Shown here: positions 50,111 to 58,590 of the stretch, in pieces
Numbering within the stretch: position 1 is the stretch's first letter
Layout: the number at the start of each line of letters is the position of its first letter
Source: Virgibacillus phasianinus
GTDB lineage: Bacteria > Bacillota > Bacilli > Bacillales > Amphibacillaceae
Direction of reading: 5' to 3'
DNA length: 64,000 nt
NCBI RefSeq assembly: GCF_002216775.1
Contig: NZ_CP022315.1
Span: 1,984,001 to 2,048,000, forward strand
Position numbers and translations under genes: made by a program
Notes under the pieces: model-generated
Database searches by the model: none
Told to the model about the DNA's origin: nothing
The model's input: the letters and a program-made list of their open reading frames with translations, nothing else

Positions 50111-51594
50111 TGGAGGGGCATAACATTATATTGCTAATCGGTGTCTTATATTTACTTGTGATTATGGGGATAGGATTGTACTCGATGAAGCACCAAAAGG
50201 ACATGGACACGTATTACACTGGCGGACGCAGATTTGGTCCGTGGCTTGTTGCTCTGGCTGTATCATCGACAACAATGTCAGGCTACGGCTTCATCGGGCT
50301 GACTGGGCTGGTTTACGCTAACGGCTACCCTGTCTTTATGATTGGTATTTTTGCAACAGCGGGTATTTTTGTCAGCTTCTTAATCCTTGCCAAGCCAATG
50401 CGTAAAATAGCCGAGAAGTTTGGTTCCATGACTATCCCGGATATTTTGGAAGTTCGCTACAACAGTAAAGCTGTCCGCGGCATTACAGCACTTGCTATTC
50501 TTGGTGGCGCAATTGGGTACCAGATGGCGCAGTATAAAGCGCTTGGAAATATGCTGCAAACTGTTCTTGGCGTGAATTATGAATTAGCATTGTTTATCGG
50601 GGTAGCAATCTTAACCGTTTATGTTGTTGCAGGTGGCATGATCAGTGCCGTTTGGACCGACCTGATTCAAATGATTGTCATGGTGGTCGGTTCGTTAATC
50701 GTATTTATTGGCGGCATGAAAATGGTTGGGGGCATGAACCAATTGAATGCAGAGGTTTCTGCAATTAACCCGGATATGGTTAACGCCTATCATACTGCAG
50801 GTCCAATTGGCATCTTTGCATTTATTTCCTACTTTTTTATTTACGTGATCGGGCATCAAGGACAGCCACACGTGGTATCGAAGTTCTACATGATCAAGAA
50901 GGTATCGATGCTGAAGTGGGCATGTGTGATTGCGGCATCAACCTATGCCATTACAGCATTGCTGTGGTTTGTCGGACTGTATACGAAGGTGATGGTTGAA
51001 CGCGGGGAAATGGCAGCACCATCGTCCCCCGACCTTGTTGCGCCACTATTCATCGAAAACTTTTTCCATCCTGTTGTGGCGGGACTGATTTTCGCAGCTG
51101 TTATGGCCGCAATCATGTCGACAAGTGAGGCGTTTTTATTAGTCGCTAGTTCTTCAATTGTCAGGGATATTTACCAGCAAATTTACAAAAAAGGTGAAAA
51201 AATACCGCAAAAGAAGGAGCTTGCCTTATCAAGGTGGATTACCTTATCTGTAATCGTACTAACCTTTTTGCTGTCCATTAACCCACCAGATTTGGTTGGC
51301 TGGCTGGGGAATGCTTCATGGGGGATTTTCGTTGCCTCACTTGTCCCAGTTTTAAGTATCGGAATATATTGGAAGCGGGCAACTCGAATTGCCGCTATTT
51401 GGTCTTCCGCACTAGGATTCGTATTCAGTATCGGACTATACATTTTAAAAGTGAAAGAAATATACGTCCCAGCCCTTGATACCGGTGCAATTGCCCTAAT
51501 CATCTCAACCGTATCCTTTGTCGGAATATCACTGATCACCAAACCAGAAGCAAGCCAAATCTTCGAAAAGAAAACAGAAAAACAATCAGCTTAA
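50110..51594 (+). CDS. Sodium:solute symporter (SSS family) with small partner
   Basis: This 494-residue SSS transporter has about 13 helices. DMDTYYTGGRRFGPWLVALA near the N-terminus, VVAGGMISAVWTDLIQMIV in the middle and GHQGQPHVVSKFYMIK after helix 6 are family features. The GTG start overlaps the TAG of the small accessory gene. It lies in the sigma-54-controlled operon and presumably imports the acid that the synthetase activates. Confidence 0.87.
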   Translation: MEGHNIILLIGVLYLLVIMGIGLYSMKHQKDMDTYYTGGRRFGPWLVALAVSSTTMSGYGFIGLTGLVYANGYPVFMIGIFATAGIFVSFLILAKPMRKIAEKFGSMTIPDILEVRYNSKAVRGITALAILGGAIGYQMAQYKALGNMLQTVLGVNYELALFIGVAILTVYVVAGGMISAVWTDLIQMIVMVVGSLIVFIGGMKMVGGMNQLNAEVSAINPDMVNAYHTAGPIGIFAFISYFFIYVIGHQGQPHVVSKFYMIKKVSMLKWACVIAASTYAITALLWFVGLYTKVMVERGEMAAPSSPDLVAPLFIENFFHPVVAGLIFAAVMAAIMSTSEAFLLVASSSIVRDIYQQIYKKGEKIPQKKELALSRWITLSVIVLTFLLSINPPDLVGWLGNASWGIFVASLVPVLSIGIYWKRATRIAAIWSSALGFVFSIGLYILKVKEIYVPALDTGAIALIISTVSFVGISLITKPEASQIFEKKTEKQSA

Positions 51595-51596
51595 GT

Positions 51597-51655
51597 GGGT
51601 CTGAGGGACAGGTTCCTTGTCCCTGGTCGGGACAAGGAACCTGTCCCCGCGTCCC
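51597..51655. repeat. Compact REP doublet inside the acyl-CoA operon
   Basis: The forward arm is at 51597-51623 and the reverse arm at 51629-51655, five bases apart. The inner 19 bases GGGACAGGTTCCTTGTCCC are exactly complementary between arms. It is the only compact doublet lying between genes of one likely operon (symporter and MaoC hydratase). Confidence 0.88.
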
Positions 51656-51683
51656 AATTGAAACAATAGGGGGTTGACAGTCA

Positions 51684-52121
51684 GTGCTTGATAAAAAATA
51701 TGATTACTATGAAGTGGGGGAAACCTGGACTTCAAGAGGGCGTACGATTACGGAAACAGATCTTGTCATGTTCTCCGCGTACAGTGGGGACTGGTACCCA
51801 CTTCATACGGATAAAGAGTATGCCGAAAAGAATACCCCGTATCAGCAACGGATTGCGCATGGAATGCTTGTTTTGTCCGTTGCGATGGGGCTGCAGATTA
51901 TGGAACCAGGGGTAGTCGCTGCTTTTTATGGCATTGAGCACCTGCGCTTCACTAAACCAACATTTATTCATGACACAATTCATGTTGAACTTGAAGTTAC
52001 CGATTTGCTCGACAAGGAAAACGGCACGGGTGTTGTAACAATAAACCAAAAGGTAGTGAAACAAACGAACGAGATTGTGTCGAACGGTGTTTTGAAGATA
52101 TTGGTTAATAAAGAAATGTAA
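51684..52121 (+). CDS. MaoC-like (hot-dog) acyl-CoA hydratase
   Basis: This 145-residue MaoC-type hot-dog protein has YYEVGETWTSRGRTITETD, FSAYSGDWYPLHTDKEYA (the hydratase Asp/His region) and RIAHGMLVLSVAMGL. Family members add water to 2-enoyl-CoA. It starts at a GTG after a GGGGG site (the exact base is uncertain by one) and is separated from the symporter by a REP doublet that may reduce or stabilise downstream transcript. It probably shares the substrate of the acyl-CoA genes before it. Confidence 0.83.
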   Translation: MLDKKYDYYEVGETWTSRGRTITETDLVMFSAYSGDWYPLHTDKEYAEKNTPYQQRIAHGMLVLSVAMGLQIMEPGVVAAFYGIEHLRFTKPTFIHDTIHVELEVTDLLDKENGTGVVTINQKVVKQTNEIVSNGVLKILVNKEM

Positions 52122-52130
52122 ATTTAAGAA

Positions 52131-52205
52131 AAGCCCTTTGAATAGGAAGCTGTTAGTGCCAATGTACATCAATATATTGCCATAAGCAGTAGGGGGCTTT
52201 TTTCT
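52131..52205 (+). terminator. Possible long-loop terminator after the MaoC gene
   Basis: AAAAGCCC pairs with GGGGGCTTTT over a long loop and leads into TTTTTT. It is weaker than the other terminators listed. Confidence 0.4.
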
Positions 52206-52534
52206 ATCTCATACCCTCGTTTCCCAGTCCGCATTGACCGCATTAGCTGAAAATAGAACCGATCCCTCCGTCCACAGCATGGACTAAATGTTAAATGAAG
52301 TGGTAGATTGCTATACATATTGTACATTGTGATCACTTTTTTCCTATTGTAAAGTAAATATATATCAATTTGCATTTTGCAATTGGATTATGCAAGTATA
52401 ATTAAATTTAACTGAATTTTTGGAAGAGACTTTAAAATCCGCGGAAAAACCTGAAGGCTTGTGTAATAATTAAATAATTAGGTACTGGATTACACCTAAT
52501 ATTTGATTTCTACCTATAAGGGAGGTTGTATTAG
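52206..52534. other. Gene-free stretch before the pyrimidine operon
   Basis: This AT-rich stretch holds only a REP relic near 52257-52274 (GATCCCTCCGTCC), the last REP trace in the window, and presumably the promoter of the pyrimidine operon (a TATAAT lies near 52397, with no convincing -35 box). No gene was found. Confidence 0.5.
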
Positions 52535-53782
52535 ATGAAAAAAGAAGGGCTGTTAATTAATGGCGAAAGACTTAAGAATACGATGGAACGTTTTGCTGAT
52601 TTTGGACGGACCAAAAACAACGGAGTAACTCGTCTAGCGTTATCTGAAGAAGATGGCTTAGCGAGGGACTTTTTTTGTTCTTGCTGTGAGGAATTAGGTC
52701 TGTCTGTCAAGGTCGATGACATGGGGAATATTTATGCAACGCTTGAAGGTGTTGAAGATAAGCCGCCAATCGTTATAGGATCACACCTGGACTCCGTAAA
52801 GAAAGGCGGCAGATTCGATGGAGTTTTGGGGGTATTAGCTGGATTAGAGGTAATTCGAACATTAGTTGAAAACGAGATTAAACCGCAAATTCCTGTCACA
52901 GTTGTAAACATTACAAATGAAGAAGGTGCAAGATTTGAGCCCTCAATGATGTCGTCAGGCGTTCTTTCTGGAAAGTTTGAAAAATCCACTATGATGAATA
53001 AAGTGGATGCAGGGGGAGTCGTGTTTAAGGATGCACTGCAGTCAATCGGATACTCTGGTGACTACAAGAATCGTCTTGAAGAGGCCACTGCTTTTTTGGA
53101 GTTACATATTGAACAAGGTCCAATTCTGGAGCGGGAATCTACTTCTATTGGGGTTGTTGAATGTGTCCTAGGAATGGTTTGTTATGAAATAGAAGTAACT
53201 GGTGAATCAGACCATGCAGGAACAACACCTATGAATATGAGGAAGGATGCTCTTTTCGGGACAAATAATTTAATTGCAGAAGCCCGCAGGAAATTGAATG
53301 CCCTTGATAATAATTTAGTGTATACAATGGGAAGATTGAATGTTTATCCGAATGTACACACGGTTATCCCGAATAAAGTTGTCTTTTCACTTGAAGCAAG
53401 ACACCAGAATCCGGATACGATTAACCAAGTAGAGGACATCATCCAGGAACTTACTCAGTCATCTGCAAAAGAGGGCTGTGATGTTAAGGTTAGAAAGTTA
53501 TGGGGACGGGATACTGTTTGGTTCAATAATGAGGTGGTTGATCTACTAGAGGAATCCACAAAGTCACTGGGATATTCCTATAAAAAAATGGTTAGCGGGG
53601 CTGGTCATGATGCACAGTTCTTAGCAAGCTATATCCCTTCTGCAATGGTCTTTGTTCCAAGTATTAATGGAAAAAGCCATGCCGAAGACGAACTGACTGA
53701 ATGGGAAGATTGTGTAAAAGGGGTTAATGTTTTACTTGAAACTGCTTTGAAAATGTCGACAAGCGGAAAGCGCAGCTATTGA
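52535..53782 (+). CDS. Beta-ureidopropionase / N-carbamoyl-amino-acid hydrolase (M20 family)
   Basis: This 415-residue M20/allantoate-amidohydrolase-like zinc hydrolase has metal ligands in GSHLDSVKKGGRFDGVLGV, NEEGARFEPS, LELHIEQGPILE and SGAGHDAQFLA. Members cleave N-carbamoyl groups from amino acids, allantoate or ureidopropionate. The genes that follow encode dihydropyrimidine dehydrogenase and dihydropyrimidinase, so the substrate is most likely N-carbamoyl-beta-alanine, giving beta-alanine, CO2 and ammonia. It starts after GGGAGG and opens the pyrimidine operon. Confidence 0.86.
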   Translation: MKKEGLLINGERLKNTMERFADFGRTKNNGVTRLALSEEDGLARDFFCSCCEELGLSVKVDDMGNIYATLEGVEDKPPIVIGSHLDSVKKGGRFDGVLGVLAGLEVIRTLVENEIKPQIPVTVVNITNEEGARFEPSMMSSGVLSGKFEKSTMMNKVDAGGVVFKDALQSIGYSGDYKNRLEEATAFLELHIEQGPILERESTSIGVVECVLGMVCYEIEVTGESDHAGTTPMNMRKDALFGTNNLIAEARRKLNALDNNLVYTMGRLNVYPNVHTVIPNKVVFSLEARHQNPDTINQVEDIIQELTQSSAKEGCDVKVRKLWGRDTVWFNNEVVDLLEESTKSLGYSYKKMVSGAGHDAQFLASYIPSAMVFVPSINGKSHAEDELTEWEDCVKGVNVLLETALKMSTSGKRSY

Positions 53783-53839
53783 TTTTATACAGACTATAAA
53801 ACAATCTAGGCCACATGTAAAAATGAGGAGGGCGTCATT

Positions 53840-55222
53840 ATGCATATGAACCGATTTAGGGATAAAACGACTTCACTGAAGGATTTATCGCTTAATTTCA
53901 ATGAGATTGAACCTGATTTATCACCTAAGGAAGCTATGGATGAATCAAATCGATGTCTTTACTGTTACGATGCACCTTGTATTACAGCCTGTCCGACAGA
54001 CATTAATATTCCATCTTTTATTAAAAAGATTGCCTCTGGAAATATGAAAGGATCAGCTAAAGTCATTATGGAGGCAAACCCAGTGGGAGCAAGCTGTTCA
54101 CGAGTATGCCCAACGGAAGACCTTTGCGAAGGTGCCTGCGTGTTAAACGATGCCTCTTTACCTATCATGATTGGGAATTTGCAGCGACACGCAACAAACT
54201 GGGCAATAAAAAATAATGAACAATTGTTTGAAGCTGGTGAAGATAATGGAAAAACAGTTGCAATTGTAGGTGGTGGGCCTGCTGGCTTATCTGCTGCCCG
54301 AGAACTTGCCCGTCTTGGATTTAAAGTAACTATTTTTGAAGCAAAAGAACATGCCGGTGGACTTGATACGTACGGTATTGTTTCGTTCCGTTTGCCACAG
54401 GAAGTGTCATTATGGGAAGTGGAGCAAGTAGAAAAACTGGGTGTTGAGATCCGTACGAATACAATGATTGGAAGAGATATTTCTGTAAATGAAATTGAAA
54501 ACGCTTACGATGCAATTGTGCTGGCAGTTGGGTTGTCTAAAGTCCCGATGCTTGGTATAGAAGACGAGGATGCGAACGGCGTTTACGACGCAATTAATTT
54601 TGTTGAAACGACAAAGACACCACCGATGCGTGAGGATTTTATTGGAAAGAAAGTTGCCATCATTGGTGCAGGGAATACAGCGATTGATGCCGCTACTTGT
54701 TCTGTTCGCTTAGGTGCAAGTGATGTAAAAATGCTGTATCGGCGGACACAAGCTGAAATGACGGCATATGAATTCGAATATGAGTTTGCCAAGCAAGAGA
54801 GTGTTGCATTTAGCTGGTTAACGCAACCGACGAAGATTTTGACAGATAGTGAAGGAAAGGTTACGGCGCTAGAGTGTATCCGCATGGAACTTGGAGAAGC
54901 GGATGTTTCCGGTCGCCGTCGTCCATCCCCAATCAAGGATTCAGAGTTTACGATTGAGGTGGATGCAGTGATTAAGGCTATTGGTCAATCACGTTTTGTG
55001 GATTTGATTGAAGAATTTGATCTCAGTCATGATCGAGGTGTTGTGAATATCGATTCTGATACACATCAAACTTCAAATCCAAAGGTATTCTCAGCGGGTG
55101 ATGTAGTTTTCGGTAATGGTCAGGGAGAGGCGATGGTCGTCGAAGCGGCGGAACAAGGGAAATTAACCGCTTATTCGATTTACAAAGAATTGATTGGTGA
55201 AAGTGAAACTGTAAATGCTTAA
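53840..55222 (+). CDS. preT: NAD(P)-dependent dihydropyrimidine dehydrogenase, PreT-type subunit
   Basis: This 460-residue flavoprotein starts with a Cys-rich [4Fe-4S] domain (CLYCYDAPCITACP, then GASCSRVCPTEDLCEGACV). The FAD motif is VAIVGGGPAGLSAARELA and the NAD(P) motif VAIIGAGNTAIDAATCSVRL, as in glutamate synthase small subunits. PreT takes electrons from NAD(P)H and passes them to PreA, which reduces uracil or thymine to the dihydro form. The ATG at 53840 follows GAGGAGG. It is 32 bases before preA. Confidence 0.9.
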   Translation: MHMNRFRDKTTSLKDLSLNFNEIEPDLSPKEAMDESNRCLYCYDAPCITACPTDINIPSFIKKIASGNMKGSAKVIMEANPVGASCSRVCPTEDLCEGACVLNDASLPIMIGNLQRHATNWAIKNNEQLFEAGEDNGKTVAIVGGGPAGLSAARELARLGFKVTIFEAKEHAGGLDTYGIVSFRLPQEVSLWEVEQVEKLGVEIRTNTMIGRDISVNEIENAYDAIVLAVGLSKVPMLGIEDEDANGVYDAINFVETTKTPPMREDFIGKKVAIIGAGNTAIDAATCSVRLGASDVKMLYRRTQAEMTAYEFEYEFAKQESVAFSWLTQPTKILTDSEGKVTALECIRMELGEADVSGRRRPSPIKDSEFTIEVDAVIKAIGQSRFVDLIEEFDLSHDRGVVNIDSDTHQTSNPKVFSAGDVVFGNGQGEAMVVEAAEQGKLTAYSIYKELIGESETVNA

Positions 55223-55254
55223 CGAATTATCATCAATTTACGGGAGGTATTTTT

Positions 55255-56535
55255 GTGGCAGACTTAAGTATTAATTTTGCTGGGATAAAATCACCAAATC
55301 CGTTTTGGCTGGCTTCTGCACCGCCAACAAATTCAGGATATCAGGTTCAAAGGGCATTTGAAGCAGGGTGGGGAGGAGCGGTTTGGAAAACGCTTGGAGA
55401 ACCGATATTAAATATATCTTCCCGTTTTGCAGGCACCCATTTCAATGGACAGCGGGTCGCAGGCTTCAATAACACCGAATTAATTACCGACCGTCCACTT
55501 GAAGTGAATTTAAAAGAGATTTACGAAACGAAAAAAAGATTTCCCAACAACCCAATCATTGCCTCTTTAATGGTGGAACCTGAACAGGAAAAGTGGCATG
55601 AGATTGTAAAAAGGGTAGAAGCGGTGGGGGTAGATGGATTTGAATTGAATTTTGGTTGCCCGCACGGGATGGCCGAGCGTGGCATGGGAGCAGCTTCAGG
55701 ACAGGTGCCTGAACTCGTTGAGAAACAGACGATGTGGGCAAAGGAGGCAGCTGAATCACCTGTCATTGTGAAGTTAACACCGAACATCACTGATATTACC
55801 GCAACTGCATATGCAGCAGTACAAGGTGGAGCGGATGCTATTAGCATGATTAACACAATCAATAGTCTTGCAGGTGTCGACCTTGATACCTGGAACACCA
55901 TCCCGCATGTAGCGGGAAAAGGTGCCCATGGTGGTTATTGTGGACCGGCTGTAAAACCCATCGCGCTAAACATGGTTGCCGAATGTGCTCGCAATTCGAC
56001 AATCAACGTTCCTATTTCTGGAATTGGCGGCATCTCAGACTGGCGGGATGCTGTGGAATTCATGTTAATGGGTGCAGGCGGTTTGCAAGTTTGTACAGCA
56101 GCTATGCACCATGGCTTTAGCATCGTAGAAGATATGGTTGAGGGCTTAAACAATTACCTGGACGACAAGGGGCTAGCATCTGTCGGTGACCTTGTTGGGA
56201 AATCAGTTCCGAAGTATTCCGACTGGGGTGACCTTGACCTCAATTATAAATCCGTAGCCCGTATTAATACTGACACATGTATTAACTGCAATAAATGTCA
56301 TATTGCTTGCGAAGACACAGCACATCAATGTATCGATATGCTAAAGGCAAAAGATGGGACAAAGTACTTACAGGTTAACGAAGATGACTGCGTTGGTTGT
56401 AATTTATGTTCGATTGTTTGTCCGGTAGATGGCGCAATTGACATGATTGAGATTCCAAGTGACGAGCCAATGACATGGAAAGAGCGTGAGGCTGCAATTA
56501 AAGAACCATCATGTGGAATTAGTTTGGTTAAATAA
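55255..56535 (+). CDS. preA: Dihydropyrimidine dehydrogenase catalytic subunit, PreA type
   Basis: This 426-residue protein has an FMN-binding dihydroorotate-dehydrogenase-like barrel (residues ~1-310). NFGCPHGMAERGMGAASGQ contains the active-site Cys of the mobile loop. A C-terminal ferredoxin domain carries two [4Fe-4S] clusters (CINCNKCHIAC and CVGCNLCSIVCP). It reduces uracil and thymine at the 5,6 double bond, the first step of the reductive pathway. The GTG start follows GGGAGG. Confidence 0.92.
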   Translation: MADLSINFAGIKSPNPFWLASAPPTNSGYQVQRAFEAGWGGAVWKTLGEPILNISSRFAGTHFNGQRVAGFNNTELITDRPLEVNLKEIYETKKRFPNNPIIASLMVEPEQEKWHEIVKRVEAVGVDGFELNFGCPHGMAERGMGAASGQVPELVEKQTMWAKEAAESPVIVKLTPNITDITATAYAAVQGGADAISMINTINSLAGVDLDTWNTIPHVAGKGAHGGYCGPAVKPIALNMVAECARNSTINVPISGIGGISDWRDAVEFMLMGAGGLQVCTAAMHHGFSIVEDMVEGLNNYLDDKGLASVGDLVGKSVPKYSDWGDLDLNYKSVARINTDTCINCNKCHIACEDTAHQCIDMLKAKDGTKYLQVNEDDCVGCNLCSIVCPVDGAIDMIEIPSDEPMTWKEREAAIKEPSCGISLVK

Positions 56536-56553
56536 CTAAAGGGGGAAAAGAGA

Positions 56554-57966
56554 ATGAAAAAATTGATAAAAAATGGAACAATTGTAACGGCAACTGACAA
56601 ATATGAGGCTGATTTGCTGATTGAAGATGGCAAGGTGACTTCAATTGGCGGTTATTTTACTGAGGATGTTGATGAAGTGATTGATGCAAAAGGGGCATTC
56701 CTTTTTCCGGGTGGTGTTGACCCACATACCCATTTGGATATGCCATTTGGTGGAACAGTAACTGCTGATGACTTTGAAACAGGAACGATTGCTGCGGCTT
56801 ATGGCGGCACAACGACAGTGATCGACTTTTGCCTAACGAATAAAGGAGAGCCGTTAAGAAACGCCGTTAGTCATTGGCATGAAAAATCAAAGGATAAGGC
56901 AGTCATTGATTATAGTTTCCATTTAATGATAGGAGAAGTAAACGATGCAGTACTAAGTGAACTCCCTTCCATTATTGAAGAGGAAGGCATTACCTCGTTT
57001 AAAGTATTTATGGCCTATAAGAATGTCTTTCAAGTTGATGACAATGTGCTATTTCGAACACTGCTGACTGCAAAAGAACATGGTGCCCTTGTTATGGTCC
57101 ATGCTGAAAACGGCGATGTAATTGATCACCTAGTAACAGAGGCCTTAGAAAAAGGGAACACGGACCCAATCCATCATGCACTGACAAGGCCACCAGAATT
57201 AGAGGGGGAAGCAACAGGTAGAGCGGTAGAGCTGACAGGACTTGCAGACTCCCAACTGTACGTTGTGCATGTGACATCTGCTGCTGCACTAGAAAGAATA
57301 ACAGAAGCACGGCGAAAAGGTTACAACGTATGGGGTGAGACATGTCCACAGTATTTAGTATTAGACCAGTCGAATCTGGAAGAGCCTGACTTTGAGGGAG
57401 CTAAGTATGTGTGTTCGCCGCCATTACGTGAAAAATGGAATCAAGATGTACTTTGGAATGCGTTGAAAACCGGTCAGCTGCAAACATTAGGATCTGACCA
57501 ATGCTCCTTTAATTTTAAAGGCCAGAAAGACTTAGGGAAGGGTGACTTTACGAAAATCCCTAACGGTTGTCCAACTATTGAAGACCGCTTTAGTCTCTTA
57601 TTCTCAGAAGGGGTTAAAAAAGGGCGAATTACAATCAACCAATTTGTTGATATGGTCTCAACGAAACCAGCTAAGTTATTTGGCGTGTTTCCTCAAAAAG
57701 GGACAATTGCAGTAGGAAGTGATGCAGATATCGTAATCTTTGACCCAAATCGGGAACGCACATTGTCTGTTGACACGCACCATATGAATGTTGATTACAA
57801 CCCATTTGAAGGAATGAAAGTTATCGGCGAACCAATTTCTGTTTTGTCACGGGGGGAATTTGTAATCCGCGATAAGCAATTTGTTGGGAATCCTGGAGAA
57901 GGTAATTATTTGAAACGGAAGCGGTTTGACACATACAAAAAAGTGACTGAAGAATCGTTGAGTTAA
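56554..57966 (+). CDS. hydA: Dihydropyrimidinase
   Basis: This 470-residue cyclic amidohydrolase has metal ligands in VDPHTHLDMPFGG, the carbamylated lysine in TSFKVFMAYKN, and further His/Asp in VHAENGDV, YVVHVTSAAAL and TLGSDQCSFNF. It opens dihydrouracil to N-carbamoyl-beta-alanine. It follows preA by 18 bases, with an AAAGGGGG site, so the three steps dehydrogenase, hydantoinase-type opening and decarbamoylation are in one operon. Confidence 0.92.
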   Translation: MKKLIKNGTIVTATDKYEADLLIEDGKVTSIGGYFTEDVDEVIDAKGAFLFPGGVDPHTHLDMPFGGTVTADDFETGTIAAAYGGTTTVIDFCLTNKGEPLRNAVSHWHEKSKDKAVIDYSFHLMIGEVNDAVLSELPSIIEEEGITSFKVFMAYKNVFQVDDNVLFRTLLTAKEHGALVMVHAENGDVIDHLVTEALEKGNTDPIHHALTRPPELEGEATGRAVELTGLADSQLYVVHVTSAAALERITEARRKGYNVWGETCPQYLVLDQSNLEEPDFEGAKYVCSPPLREKWNQDVLWNALKTGQLQTLGSDQCSFNFKGQKDLGKGDFTKIPNGCPTIEDRFSLLFSEGVKKGRITINQFVDMVSTKPAKLFGVFPQKGTIAVGSDADIVIFDPNRERTLSVDTHHMNVDYNPFEGMKVIGEPISVLSRGEFVIRDKQFVGNPGEGNYLKRKRFDTYKKVTEESLS

Positions 57967-58049
57967 GCAGTAAAGGACATGGATTTACTTAAAATTTCCG
58001 TGGGAAGGCACCAGTTAATTTAAGAACGAAATGAAGGAGGAAATACCTA

Positions 58050-58286
58050 GTGGAAAGGCCAATGTCGCACCACAAAGAATTTCTTTTGGAAAAGGAAAAA
58101 ATCGACAACTTGTATAACAAGGGGTATCGAATTACCGCGGTTAATGAAACACTAAGTGGCGCATTTGTAGAGTTTTCCCGAGTCATTGAGAAAAAGATTC
58201 TTGAAAAAGAAGAGCTTCAATTTTTAAATCCTGACACCAGAATTTATTTCTCAACTCTTATTCGAGCGGAGCAAAAAGCGGAATAG
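58050..58286 (+). CDS. Unknown 78-residue protein at the end of the pyrimidine operon
   Basis: I do not recognise this small soluble protein. It is rich in Lys and Glu (HKEFLLEKEKIDNLYNKG, VIEKKILEKEEL), with predicted helices and no Cys or membrane segment. The GTG start has a GGAGG site nine bases upstream (58036-58040), and the gene is co-directional, 83 bases after hydA. These features support a real gene. Its presence in this operon suggests a part in pyrimidine use or its control, but nothing in the sequence proves it. Confidence 0.55.
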   Translation: MERPMSHHKEFLLEKEKIDNLYNKGYRITAVNETLSGAFVEFSRVIEKKILEKEELQFLNPDTRIYFSTLIRAEQKAE

Positions 58287-58318
58287 CGCGTACGTTAAAT
58301 ATAGCCGTCACTACTAGT

Positions 58319-58531
58319 AAATAGGCTGGGACATAACTAAAATGTTTGACCCAAAGACGAACAATCACAGGGTAGGAAGTTTAAAACGTTACTTTTTCAA
58401 CAATCGGTCCAATACGTCAATTTGCGGTTAAGTTTACAAAAGCAGCCAAGAAAAATATCCGAACTATGATTTCAAATTCAATCATAGTTCGGATTTTCTC
58501 TGACTGAATCACTTTTGTCACAGCCTCATTT
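58319..58531. mobile_element. MITE-like element bounded by imperfect inverted repeats
   Basis: AAATAGGCTGGGACATAACT (58319-58338) and the inverse of AAATGAGGCTGTGACAAAAG (58512-58531) are imperfect terminal inverted repeats, with three substitutions and one gap. The ~213-base interior has no gene but includes a perfect 13-bp stem. It fills most of the gene-free stretch 58287-58590. No flanking duplication is evident. The reading as a small mobile element is tentative. Confidence 0.45.
58459..58497. terminator. Bidirectional terminator between the pyrimidine operon and the permease gene
   Basis: CCGAACTATGATT pairs perfectly with AATCATAGTTCGG over an 8-base loop, with AAAAAT before it and ATTTTC after. 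It separates convergent genes. Confidence 0.75.
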
Positions 58532-58590
58532 AACATTGTTCCTTTTTCGCCTGTGAAAGCGCATACAATTACGCGCAAAGTGAAGATTAC

